A DNA stretch of 64,000 nt, from assembly GCA_963734595.1 (NCBI GenBank), contig CAVTHV010000017.1, positions 1 to 64,000 on the forward strand, in the 5' to 3' direction. Made by a program: the position numbers and the translations under genes. Shown here in pieces: positions 52,879-62,873 of the stretch. A model generated the notes under the pieces. It saw nothing but the letters and a program-made list of their open reading frames with translations, was not told the origin of the DNA and searched no databases. The stretch's first letter is position 1, and the number at the start of each line of letters is the position of its first letter. This DNA comes from CAKKQX01 sp963734595 (GTDB lineage Bacteria; Pseudomonadota; Gammaproteobacteria; Burkholderiales; SG8-41).

Positions 52879-53949
52879 ATGACCGATCCCAGAGTCCAGT
52901 CCGCCATCGCGCACTGGGCGCCGCGCTTTGTCGCCAACGGCATCGCGCTGACCGATTTTCAGGAAGTGTCCGGAAGCGTCGAGCGCTGGGAAGACTGGTG
53001 CGCCGCGTGGTGCCGGCGCGCCGGGCTGCACGAAAAACTCGGACGCAAGGCGCTGGCCGAAGGTTTCAACCTGTCGGCCGGCGAGCATCTGACGCGCGCG
53101 GCCGTGTGCTATCACTTCGCGAAGTTCGTGTTCGTCGTCGATACCGGACAGATGCGCGCCGCCCATTTGAAAGCAGTCGAGTGCCGCAAGATGGCGCTGC
53201 CGCTGCTGCGCCCGGCCGGAGAGCGCGTCGAAATTCCGTATGAGGGCGTGAACCTTGCCGGCATACTGCGCAAGCCCGATGGCGCGGCCAGGCCGCCGAT
53301 CGTGGTGATGTGCATGGGACTCGATTCGACGAAAGAGGAGATGGACGCGTACGAAAGCGCGTTTCTTGCGCGCGGCATGGCCACGCTGTCGTTCGACGGC
53401 CCGGGCCAGGGCGAGGCGGAATACGCATTGCCGATCCGCGGCGATTACGAAACGCCGGTGAAAGCCGTGATCGACTGGGTGGAGAAGCGTGCCGATATCG
53501 ACACCGGGCGCATCGGGTTGTGGGGGGTGTCGCTCGGCGGCTATTACGCGCCGCGCGCGGCGGCGTTCGAGAAACGCATCAAGGCCTGCATCGCGCTGTC
53601 GGGTCCCTACGACTTCGGCGATGTCTGGGACGGACTGCCGGACCTGACGCGCGAAACCTTCCGCGTGCGGGCGAAGTGCGGAACGCAGGAAGAGGCACGC
53701 CGGCACGCTTCGACGCTGAGCCTCAAAGGCGTTGCCGGAAAGATCACCTGCCCGCTGTTCATCGTTGCCGGCAAGCAGGATCGCATCGTGCCGTGGCAGG
53801 ATGCCGAGCGCCTGGCGCGCGAGGCCGCAGGGCCGGTGGAATTCCTGCTGATCGAGGATGGCAACCACGTCGCCAACAACCGCGCTTACAAATATCGCCT
53901 GCAGTCGGCGGACTGGATGGCGCAGCAACTCGGGCTGCCCAAGTGCTGA
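52879..53949 (+). CDS. Alpha/beta hydrolase, pseudooxynicotine-hydrolase-like (copy 1)
   Basis: A 356-residue protein with an N-terminal helical cap domain (about residues 1-130) and an alpha/beta hydrolase core. Nucleophile elbow GLWGVSLGGYYAPRA, catalytic Asp in AGKQDRIVPW, His in IEDGNHVANN. Cap-plus-core layout and DSTKEEMDAYE resemble the C-C bond hydrolase of 2,6-dihydroxypseudooxynicotine breakdown and the FrsA group. The substrate is not known. It is a tandem paralogue of the next gene. Frame is intact. Confidence 0.82.
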   Translation: MTDPRVQSAIAHWAPRFVANGIALTDFQEVSGSVERWEDWCAAWCRRAGLHEKLGRKALAEGFNLSAGEHLTRAAVCYHFAKFVFVVDTGQMRAAHLKAVECRKMALPLLRPAGERVEIPYEGVNLAGILRKPDGAARPPIVVMCMGLDSTKEEMDAYESAFLARGMATLSFDGPGQGEAEYALPIRGDYETPVKAVIDWVEKRADIDTGRIGLWGVSLGGYYAPRAAAFEKRIKACIALSGPYDFGDVWDGLPDLTRETFRVRAKCGTQEEARRHASTLSLKGVAGKITCPLFIVAGKQDRIVPWQDAERLAREAAGPVEFLLIEDGNHVANNRAYKYRLQSADWMAQQLGLPKC

Positions 53950-53983
53950 TGCCGGCGTTAGCCCGCTTTAACAATTCAATGCA

Positions 53984-55081
53984 ATGACATCACCCATGGA
54001 TACCACTGCTGCAAAAGACAAGCGGATCGAGATTGCGATCCGCAACTGGGCGCCGCGTTTTGTCGCGAGCGGCGTGCCGCTCACCGACTTCCAGGAAGTG
54101 ACCGCGGGCATCGCGCACTGGGATGACTGGTGCGCGGCGTGGTCGGCGCGCGCCGCCATCCACGAGGGTCTTGCGCGCAAGGCGCTGGCCGAAGGCTTCA
54201 AGTTGTCGGCAGGCGAACATTTCACGCGCGCCGCGCTGTGCTATCACTTCGGCAAGTTCATGTTCGTGCACAAGTACGAAGAGATGCGGGCCGCACACCA
54301 GAAGGTGGTCGAGTGCCGCAACCTCGCGCTGCCGCTGATCGAACCGCCCGGGGAGCGCGTAAAAATACCGTTTGAAAACAACGCGTTATATGGAATCCTG
54401 CGCAGGCCCGCCAAGGCCGCCCGAGCGCCCGTGGTGGTGATGTGCGTGGGACTCGATTCGACCAAGGAAGAGCTCGATGTCTACGAGAACATCTTTCTCG
54501 CGCGCGGCATGGCGACGCTGGTGTTCGACGGGCCGGGGCAGGGCGAGGCCGAATACGACCTCCCGATCCGCGGCGACTACGAGGTGCCGGTGAAAGCGGT
54601 GATCGATTACATCGGGACGCGCGCCGATCTCGACGCGGGCAGGGTCGGCATCATGGGCGTCTCGCTCGGCGGCTACTATTCGGCGCGCGCGGCGGCGTTC
54701 GAAAAGCGCATCAAGGCCTGCCTGTCGTTTTCGGGGCCGTACAGCTGGGTGGAAATCTTCGATGCCCGCAACGAATTGTCGCGCGATGCGTTCCGCGTGC
54801 GCTCGCACTGCAAGACCATGGAAGAAGCGCGCGAGAACGCGAGGACGCTGACTTTGCAGGGCGTGGCGAAGAACATCACCTGTCCGATCTACATCGTCGG
54901 CGGCGAACTGGATAACCTGACGCCGCCGGCCAACGCCGAGCGCATTGCGGCCGAGGTATCGGGTCCCAAGGTGCTCGACATCGTGAAGGGCGGCAATCAC
55001 GTGGTGAACAACCGCCGCTATATGTATCAGACCCAGGCCGCCGACTGGATGGCGCAGCAGCTCGGTTTGCCCAAGGTCTGA
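53984..55081 (+). CDS. Alpha/beta hydrolase, pseudooxynicotine-hydrolase-like (copy 2)
   Basis: A 365-residue tandem paralogue of the preceding gene, collinear throughout, with GIMGVSLGGYYSARA, VGGELDNLTPP and VKGGNHVVNN as catalytic elements. Both end MAQQLGLPK plus one residue. The start may be ATG 53984 or 53996. Differences concentrate in the cap and the region after the nucleophile (SFSGPYSWVEIFDARNE against ALSGPYDFGDVWDGLPD), suggesting different substrates. Frame is intact. Confidence 0.82.
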   Translation: MTSPMDTTAAKDKRIEIAIRNWAPRFVASGVPLTDFQEVTAGIAHWDDWCAAWSARAAIHEGLARKALAEGFKLSAGEHFTRAALCYHFGKFMFVHKYEEMRAAHQKVVECRNLALPLIEPPGERVKIPFENNALYGILRRPAKAARAPVVVMCVGLDSTKEELDVYENIFLARGMATLVFDGPGQGEAEYDLPIRGDYEVPVKAVIDYIGTRADLDAGRVGIMGVSLGGYYSARAAAFEKRIKACLSFSGPYSWVEIFDARNELSRDAFRVRSHCKTMEEARENARTLTLQGVAKNITCPIYIVGGELDNLTPPANAERIAAEVSGPKVLDIVKGGNHVVNNRRYMYQTQAADWMAQQLGLPKV

Positions 55082-55247
55082 GGGCGGCGGGGGCAACAAC
55101 GCAGTACCGGCAATGAAATTGATGACAGGATTGACGGGAAGTTAGAGCAGGACCTACGGGATTTCCCTGATGTTATTCTGGTGTTTATCCCGAATAATCC
55201 TGTAAATTCCGTCCATTTGCATTTGGTAAATCAAGCTGGAGAAGAAC

Positions 55248-56607
55248 ATGGCACGCAAACCGAAAAAGGCCGAACCGAAAGTCGTCAAGGCCGCGAGCAT
55301 TGACCGCAAGCGCGGTGTTTCTTCAGGCCCCGACGGGCTGTACGATCCCGCCAATCCCGGCCATCGCTGGGACCGGCCGCTGCAGGCGCCGGGCCGCATG
55401 CAGGTCGATTTCGAGGAGCGCGTCGATTTCCGGCGCCTGCACGAATACCGCCTCGCGCGCACGCGCAATGCGCTGGCCAAGTCCAAGCTGGGCGCGATGC
55501 TCGTGTTCGACCAGATCAACATGCGCTACATCTCGAGCACGGTGATCGGCGAGTGGGCGCGCGACAAGCTGACGCGCTGGACGCTGCTGACCGGCAACGG
55601 CGAGCCGTACGTGTGGGACTTCGGCTCGGCGGCGCGCCATCACAAGATCTACGCGCCGTGGCTGCCGAAGAACCACTGCCTCGCCGGCAATGTGGGCTTG
55701 CGCGGCGCGGTCTCGCCGCAGGGTGGGACTGTTCGAGGACGCGGCGAAGGAGATCAAGGACATCCTGGAGCGGGAGGGCGTCGCCGACATGCCGCTGGGC
55801 GTCGACGTCGTCGAGCCGCCGTTCCTGTTCGCGCTGCAGAAGCTCGGCATCAGGGTGCAGGACGGCCAGCAGGTGATGCTGGACGCGCGCGAGATCAAGA
55901 GCCACGACGAGATCACGCTGCTCAACATGGCGGCCTCGATGGGCGACGGCGTGTACCAGGACATTTACGAGGCGCTGAAGCCCGGCGTGCGCGAGAGCGA
56001 AATCGTGGCGCTGGCGACCAAGCGGCTCTACGAGATGGGCTCGGATTGCGTCGAGGCGATCAACGCCATCGCCGGCGAGCGCTGCAGCCCGCACCCGCAC
56101 AACTTCACCGACCGCCTGATCCGCCCCGGCGACCAGGCCTATTTCGACATCATCCAGAGCTACATGGGCTACAAGACCTGCTACTACCGGACGTTCACGG
56201 TGGGCTCGGCGACGGCGGCGCAGCACGACGCCTACCGCAAGGCGCGCGAATGGATGGACAGCGCGATCGACTCGCTGAAGCCGGGCGTTTCCACCGACCG
56301 CGTGGTGCAGGCGTTTCCCAAGGCGCAGGAGATCGGTTTCGAGAGCGAGATGGCGGCGTTCGGCCTCAATTTCTGCCACGGCCTGGGACTGGGCCTGCAC
56401 GAGCGGCCGCTGATCTCGCGGCTCAATTCGTTCAAGGACCCGTACGAACTGAAGGCGGGCATGGTGTTCGCGGTCGAGACCTTCTGCCCGGCGAAGGACG
56501 GCATTTCCGCGGCCCGCATCGAGGAAGAGGTGGTGCTCACGCCGACGGGCGCGAAGGTCATCACGCTGTTCCCGGCGCAGGAATTGCCGATTGCGAACAA
56601 GTACTGA
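55248..56607 (+). CDS. M24 (creatinase/aminopeptidase P) family protein, +1 frameshift
   Basis: About 452 residues after correcting an extra A at 55720 (restores AVSPRVGLFEDAAKEIK). The creatinase N-domain is followed by a pita-bread domain. Metal-site landmarks: AYFDIIQSYMGYKTCYYRTF, CHGLGLGLHERPL, MVFAVETF and ARIEEEVVL. The position that normally holds the second Asp ligand (SD in most M24 peptidases) reads TC here, so metal binding may be altered. Members include Xaa-Pro peptidases, creatinase and the DMSP lyase DddP; the role here is unknown. Confidence 0.8.
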
Positions 56608-56615
56608 CATCTTGA

Positions 56616-56773
56616 ACCGCCAAGGCCGCCAAGCACGCCAAGAAGAACCAGAACACAAGATAACAGTCAATATAATCGCGTGAAGTTGCCAGAGTATGCT
56701 GAGAATCGGGATCTGATACGTCATTGCTGATTCTTGATTTGTTTTCCTTGGCGTGCTTGGCGGCCTTGGCGGT
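56616..56773. repeat. Intergenic inverted repeat, family A (copy 3)
   Basis: Arms 56616-56642 and 56747-56773 are exact reverse complements over 27 bases, starting ACCGCCAAGGCCGCCAAG. They flank a loop of about 104 bases before the E1alpha start at 56800. Confidence 0.88.
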
Positions 56774-56799
56774 GAAAGATTTTGATTTTTGGAGTTAAC

Positions 56800-57827
56800 G
56801 TGGATACGAATGTAAAACGCAAGAAGAAGGAAGCGCCCGGCGATCGACATCGGGCAGGAGACGCGGCTCGAGCTTTACCGCATGCAGGTCGAGCTGCGCT
56901 ATTGCGAAAAGCGCGCCTACGATCTGTTTCTGCAGAACCTGGTGAAAGGCACCAGCCATCTCTCGCTCGGCCAGGAGGCGATCGCCGCGGGATTCGGCGT
57001 GGCGATGCGTCCCGACGACTGGACGTTCTGCACGTATCGCGGCCACGCCCACACGCTGGCGCGCGGCGCATCGATGGCCGGCGTGCTGGGCGAGTTGATG
57101 GGGCGCCAGTGCGGCCTGCTGGGCGGCAAGGGCGGCTCGATGCACCTGACCGACGTCACGAAAGGCGCGATGGGTTCGTATGCGATCATCGGCGCGCATC
57201 TGCCGGTCGCGGCCGGCGCGGCATGGCGCGCGCAGTATCGCGGCACCGAGCAGGTCGCGGTGTGCTTCTTCGGCGACGGCACCACCAACATCGGCGCGTT
57301 CCACGAAGCGCTCAATTTCTCCGCGGTGTGGAAGCTGCCGGTGATTTTCGTGTGCGAGAACAATCTCTACATGGAATACACGCCGATCCATACGGTGACC
57401 GCGGTCGATCATCCGGCTGCCGACCGCGCGTCCGCCTACGGCCTGCGCATCGATCATCGTCGACGGCAACGACGCCGACGAGGTTTATCTCACCGCGATG
57501 AAATACATCGAACGCGCGCGCAAAGGCGGCGGGCCGTCGCTGATCGAGGCCAAGACCTACCGCCACAGCGGGCATTCGCGCGCCGATCCCGCCAAGTACC
57601 GGCCGGAAGGCGAGCTCGACAAATGGCTGGAGCGCGATCCGATCAAGGTCTATCGCGAACGGCTGCTCGGGCTCGGTTTCGCGGCGGGCACGCTCGACGA
57701 CATCGAGGCCGAGTCGATGCGCCAGGTCGATGCCGCAACCGCCACGGCCAAGGCTTCGCCGGTGCCGTCCATAGACGATATAGAGAAAAACGTGTGGGCC
57801 GACGGAGGTGCAGCATGGCGGAACTGA
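56800..57827 (+). CDS. 2-oxo-acid/acetoin dehydrogenase E1 alpha subunit, two +1 frameshifts
   Basis: Thiamine-diphosphate-dependent decarboxylase subunit. The ThDP motif is CFFGDGTTNIGAFHEALNFS; RGHAHTLARGASM and GGKGGSMHL are family features, and YRHSGHSRADPAKYR is the phosphorylation-loop region. Starts at GTG 56800 after GGAG. Extra bases at 56839-56840 (beside GCGATCG; restores AIDIGQETRLELYRMQ) and at 57452 (making ATCGAT; restores RIIIVDGNDADEV). Corrected length is about 341 residues. Overlaps the beta gene by 13 bases. Confidence 0.9.
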
Positions 57828-58796
57828 CCTATCGCGACGCGGTCGCGGCGGGCATCGCGCAGGAGATGGAGCGCGACGAGCGCGTGGTGTTCCTGGGCGA
57901 GGACGTGGCCGCCGCCGGCGGCGTGTTCAAGGCAACGGTCGGCCTGCTCGAAAAATTCGGGCCGAAGCGCGTGCGCGACTGCCCGATCTCGGAGCAGGCG
58001 ATCCTGGGCGCCGCCATGGGCGCGGCGATGACCGGCCTGCGGCCGATCGCCGAGATCATGTTCTCGGATTTTCTGGCGGTGTGCTGGGACATCGTCGCCA
58101 ACGAGATCGCCAAGACGCGCTACATGACCAACGGCCAGATCACGCTGCCGCTGGTGATCCGCACCGCCAACGGCGCGGGTTCGCGCTTCGGCGCGCAGCA
58201 CTCGCAGGCGGTCGAGAACTGGGCGATGGCGGTGCCGGGCCTCAAGGTCGTCGCGCCGGCGTTTCCCCGCGGACGTGAAAGGGCTGCTCGCCGCGGCGGT
58301 GCGCGATCCGGATCCGGTGCTGTTTTTCGAGCAGAAATCGCTCTACTCGATGAAGGGCGAAGTGCCCGACGGCGAATATGTCGACGAACTCGGCAAGGCG
58401 ACGGGTGCTGCGCCACGGCACGCGACTGCACCATCGTCGCGCTCGCCTCCATGGTGCATCGCTCGCTGGAAGCGGCGAACTATCTGGAAAAAGAGCACGG
58501 AATTTCGTGCACCGTGGTCGACGTGCGCTCGCTGGTGCCGCTCGATACGCAGACCATACTGGCCGAGGTGGCAAAAACCGGACAGGCTGGTCACGGTCGA
58601 GGAAAACCCGCGGCTGTGCGGCTGGGGCGCGGAGATCGCCTCGATCGTCGCCGACGAATGCTTCTGGGACCTCGACGGGCCGATCCTGCGCATCACCACG
58701 CCGCATGTCCCGCTGCCCTCGGCCGATCTGCTCGAGGACAATACGATTCCGTCGGTGGAGCGTATCGTGCGCGAGATCCGGGATAAAATCGATTGA
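57815..58796 (+). CDS. 2-oxo-acid/acetoin dehydrogenase E1 beta subunit, four +1 frameshifts
   Basis: Partner of E1 alpha. Opening TYRDAVAAGIAQEMERDERV, then FLGEDVAAAGGVFKAT, DCPISEQAILGAAMGAAMTG and TRYMTNGQ. After the breaks: CTIVALASMVHRSLEAANYL, VVDVRSLVPLDTQTIL, and VTVEENPRLCGWGAEIAS. Extra bases lie at 58265-58268, 58401, 58420 and 58582; the last three are single A insertions next to C. Corrected length is about 325 residues, exactly right for the family. Confidence 0.9.
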
Positions 58797-58858
58797 AACT
58801 GCAGTAATGCTTAGACGCTGTTAAACAAAACCAAGTGACTGACAAGGGAGGGGTGGAC

Positions 58859-60605
58859 ATGAGCATGCATCGGGTTGCAGGCAGGGCTTTATGGGCATTG
58901 GCATTGTTCCTGTTTTCCGTGGCGGGGGTTCTCGCCGCGGAGCAGGCCGACACGATCCTGGTCAACGGCAAGATCGTGACGGTGGACGCCCGTTTTACCA
59001 TCGTGCAGGCGGCCGCCATCAAGGGGCAGCGCTTCGTCGCAGTCGGGAAAAACGCCGACATCCGCAAACTCGCGGGCAAGGAAACCAAAGTCATCGACCT
59101 CAAGGGCCGCACCGTGATCCCGGGATTGATCGACAACCACGCCCACTTTATCCGGGCGGCGGAGCATGACGAGTTGCGGCTTCGACGGCGTCACGTCGCG
59201 CAAGCAGGCGCTGAAGATGCTGGCCGACAGAGTCAAGGCCTCCCGTCCCGGCGAATGGATCGCCACGCTCGGCGGCTGGTCGGAAGAACAGTTCACCGAC
59301 GATCCGCGCGGCTTCCCGCTGGCGGAACTCGACAAAATCGCTCCGGACAATCCGGTGGTGATCCAGGCCGTCTACCGGCACAGCTATCTGAACACCGCCG
59401 CGCTCAAGGCGGCCAAGATCGACGAGAGCACGCCGAATCCGAAGGGCGGCAAGATCGAGAAAGATGCGAACGGCAAACTGACCGGCGTCATCAACGGCGC
59501 CGGCGGCGTGGCTTTCGTCGCGGCCAAGATTCCGCTTTTTGATAAAGAGGACTGGCTGGCGAACACGCGCAAGCTGGTGACGACGCTCAACTCCATGGGC
59601 ATCACCGCATGGCTGGATGCCGGCGGCCGCGGCATGGATGCCAAGCACTATGAGCCGTTCAAATACCTGGCCGATCACGACGAGCTGAATATCCGCGCGT
59701 TCTATACCACCATCCGCCAGCCCGGCACCCCGGCGCAGGTCGACAAGGTGCTGGCCGAGATCCCGACGCTCAAGCCGTTCCAGGGCAACGATTATTTTGA
59801 AAATGTCGGATACGGCGAGTCGGTGTACGGCCCGGCGACCAGCCGGCTGCTGAGCAAGGAATTCGATCCGAAGCCCGAGAACATGAAGGAAGTGCACCGC
59901 ATCGCGCAGGCATTGGCCGACCGCGGCCTGTTCCTCAACGCGCATGCCGAACTTACCGCGGCGATCGACGGTTTCCTCGACATCTTCGAGGACGTCAACA
60001 AGGTCAAACCGATCAAAGGCCTGCGCTGGACGTTCTCCCATCTCGACCAGGTCAATGAAACCGAACTCGGGCGCATGAAGAAGCTGGACATGTACGCCGA
60101 GATCCACAGCCGCCCGCTGATCCAGGGCGCGTTGATGCACAAGGTGCACGGCGACCTCGCCTGGGACATGCCGCCTTTCCGCCGGGTGCAGGACAGCGGC
60201 ATCCACTGGGGGCTGGGTTCCGACGCCACCGCGGTGACGACGTCCGATCCGTTCAACACGCTGTGGTTTGCGGTGACCGGCAAAATGATCGGCGGGAAAA
60301 AAGTGAACCGCCAGACCATCACGCGCGAGGAAGCGCTGATCGCGCACACCCGCAGCAACGCCTATTTCCTGTTCCAGGAGAGCAATCTCGGCTCGATCCA
60401 GGACGGAAAATATGCCGACCTGCTGGTGCTCGACCGGGATTACCTGAAGGTGCCGGCCGACCAGATCAAGGACATCAAGCCGCTCATCACGATGGTCGGC
60501 GGCAAAATTGTGTATGAGGCGAAGAGCAATACGCAGGAAAATAGCCACAGAGGTCACAGGGAACACGAAGGAGTTCTGCGACTGGAGCTTTATCTTTCTC
60601 TGTGA
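58859..60605 (+). CDS. Secreted amidohydrolase, YtcJ-like, +1 frameshift
   Basis: Signal peptide (LALFLFSVAGVLAAEQ), then ILVNGKIVTVD and the metal motif VIPGLIDNHAHFIRAAEHD, as in amidohydrolase family 3 (YtcJ, N-substituted formamide deformylase). Later ligands appear in WTFSHLDQV and HWGLGSDATAV. An extra C at 59180 breaks the frame; correction gives LRFDGVTSRKQALKML. The last ~25 residues after GGKIVYEAKSN are encoded by the family B repeat, so the C-terminus is a repeat-derived extension. About 581 residues. The substrate is unknown. Confidence 0.82.
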
Positions 60606-60624
60606 ACTCTGTGTTCTCTGTGGG
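60544..60624. repeat. Intergenic inverted repeat, family B (copy 3)
   Basis: Arms at 60544-60570 and 60598-60624 are made of CACAGAG/CTCTGTG words and pair imperfectly. The element overlaps the 3' end of the amidohydrolase frame and ends 24 bases before the E2 start. Confidence 0.75.
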
Positions 60625-60648
60625 CAAGTAGCTTTTAAGGAGAAGTTG

Positions 60649-61890
60649 ATGGATGTAATCATGCCGCAGCTCGGCGAAACCGTTGCCGAAGGTGTCGTCA
60701 CCAGGTGGTACAAGAAGGTTGGTGATGCGGTCAAGGCGGACGAGACGCTGTTTGACGTCGAAACCGACAAGGTCAGCACCGAGATTCCGGCGCCGGTCGC
60801 CGGTGTGTTGACGGAAATCCTGGTCGAAGAGGGCGTGACGGCCAAGGTCGGCGTGCGGCTCGCGGTGATTCGCGAAAGCGGTGCGGCGGCAGTCGCCGCT
60901 TCACCGGTGGCCGCGCCGGCCGCCGCGGCAGTTCCTTCCGCCAGTCCGGCAGCGGCGCGCCGCGCGGCGCCGGAAGCGCTGCAGGCCAATGCGGCGCAGC
61001 GCCTGTCGCCGGTGGTGAGGAAACTCGTCGCCGAGCACGGTCTTGATCCCGCGCAGATTCCCGGCACCGGCCGCGACGGGCGCATCACGCGCGAGGACGT
61101 GACCGGCTTTATCGCGGGGAGCGGCGCCGCGAAACGTGCGGCTGCTTCGCCGGCAATGCCGGTTGCCGTTGCGGGGGATCAAACCATCGTGCCGCTTGGC
61201 AGCGTGCGCAAGCGCGTGGCCGAAAACATGCTCAGGTCGTGGACGACCGCACCGCATGTGCTGCAGGTGGTGGAGGCGGATTTTTATCGTATCGAGCAGG
61301 CGCGGCGGGAACTGGGTGCGAAGTGGAAGCAGCGCGAGGGATTTTCTCTGACCTACCTGCCGTTCATCGTGCGCGCGGTGTCGATCGCGCTCGCCAAATT
61401 TCCGCGGCTGAACGCGACCTTCAACGGCGACAGTCTCACGCTCCATCGCGGCATCAATATCGGAATCGCGGTCGACCTCAATTCCGAAGGGCTGGTGGTG
61501 CCGGTGATCAAGGACGTGCCCGGCAAGTCGCTTCACAAAATAGCTAATGAAATCAACGAACTATCAAACCGTGCGCGCGCCGGGAAGCTCAAGCCCGACG
61601 AGCTGGCCGGGGGCACCTATACGATCACCAACAACGGCGCGTTCGGCACCGTGATCACCGCACCCATCATCAACCAGCCGCAGGTGGCCATCCTGTCCAC
61701 GGATGCGATCCGCAAAAAGCCCGTGGTGATCGAGGGACCGGAAGGCGACAGCATCGCGATCCGGCCGGTCGGCGTGCTGGCGCAGACGTTCGATCACCGC
61801 GCCATCGACGGCGCCTACTCGGCTTCTTTTCTGCGCGAGGTGAAAGCCGCGATCGAGACCCGGCACTGGGCGCAGGATTTACAGGCGTGA
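60649..61890 (+). CDS. 2-oxo-acid dehydrogenase E2, dihydrolipoamide acyltransferase
   Basis: A 413-residue acyltransferase. One lipoyl domain (about residues 1-76) has VETDKVSTEIPAP with the lipoylated Lys near 43. An Ala/Pro linker, a peripheral-subunit-binding domain (VRKLVAEHGLDPAQIPGTG, then RDGRITREDV) and the catalytic domain with FDHRAIDGAYSASFL follow. With E1 alpha/beta upstream it should form an acetoin- or branched-chain-type complex; no E3 is in the window. Frame is intact. Confidence 0.9.
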   Translation: MDVIMPQLGETVAEGVVTRWYKKVGDAVKADETLFDVETDKVSTEIPAPVAGVLTEILVEEGVTAKVGVRLAVIRESGAAAVAASPVAAPAAAAVPSASPAAARRAAPEALQANAAQRLSPVVRKLVAEHGLDPAQIPGTGRDGRITREDVTGFIAGSGAAKRAAASPAMPVAVAGDQTIVPLGSVRKRVAENMLRSWTTAPHVLQVVEADFYRIEQARRELGAKWKQREGFSLTYLPFIVRAVSIALAKFPRLNATFNGDSLTLHRGINIGIAVDLNSEGLVVPVIKDVPGKSLHKIANEINELSNRARAGKLKPDELAGGTYTITNNGAFGTVITAPIINQPQVAILSTDAIRKKPVVIEGPEGDSIAIRPVGVLAQTFDHRAIDGAYSASFLREVKAAIETRHWAQDLQA

Positions 61891-61958
61891 ACAGCCGCTT
61901 AAGACTGCGATCGGAAATCGACGCGGGATTTTCAGCAACGTGTACGTGAGTATGCAGG

Positions 61959-62811
61959 ATGAGCGAAACGCAAACTCCAGCATTGGTGGATCCCGGCATG
62001 GCTGGCCGCCCGCAAGGACGATCCCAAAGTACGGCTGATCGAGATCGCCGGCACCGGGCAGGAGCAGATGCAGGCCTATCGCGCCGGCCATGTGCCGGGC
62101 GCAGTGTGCTGGCCGTGGCTGCAGACGTTGTGGGACGAATACAAGCGTGATTTTCCCGCGCCCGATGATTTCGCGCGCCGGCTGGGTGCCGCCGGCATCG
62201 GCAACGACACCACGGTGGTGTTTTACGGCGAAGGCGTGCAGTTCGGCGTTTATGCCTGGTGGACGTTCAAATATTGCGGCCACGACAAGGTGTACATGCT
62301 CGACGGCGCGCGCGACCGCTGGGCCAACGAAGGCCGGCCGCTGACCACCGACGTGCCGCCGCCCGCGAAGCCGGTGCAGTACCGGCCGGTCGCGCGCAAC
62401 GAGGGCATGCGCATGGGCTACAAGGAGGTGCTGGCGGGACTTGGCCGGTCGGAGCCCGTGCTGCTCGATGCGCGCTCGCCGGAGGAATACCGCGGCGAGC
62501 GCGTCAACGGCCCGGGCAGCCCGGATGTCGGCGCCTTGCGCTACGGGCGCATTCCGGGGGCCAAACATCTTTATTTCGAAGACCTGCTGAACCCGGACAA
62601 AAGCTTCAAGCCGGTCGCCGAATTGCGCCGTCTGGTCGAAGCGCGCGGCGCCTCCGCCGACAAGGATGTGGTGCTCTATTGCCGCATGAGTCACCGCGCG
62701 ACCCTGGTTTATTTCGCGCTGACGCAGCTCCTCGGCTATCGCAAGGTGCGAATCTATGACGGTTCGTGGACCGAGTGGGGCAACATGGTGGGCATGCCGG
62801 TCGAGCGTTAA
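61959..62811 (+). CDS. Rhodanese-type sulfurtransferase (copy 1), +1 frameshift
   Basis: Two rhodanese domains. The N-terminal one has QEQMQAYRAGHVPGAVCWPW and FYGEGVQFGVYAWW. The C-terminal domain has LLDARSPEEYRGERV and the active-site loop VLYCRMSHRATLVYF with the catalytic Cys. An extra G at 61995 breaks the frame at the N-terminus; correction gives LVDPAWLAARKDDPKVRLIE. About 283 residues. Tandem paralogue of the next gene. Confidence 0.88.
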
Positions 62812-62873
62812 GGATTCCGCAGATGCCCGGAGCGGAAACCGGATTTGTTGAATTGAAACCATAAGGAACAGTA

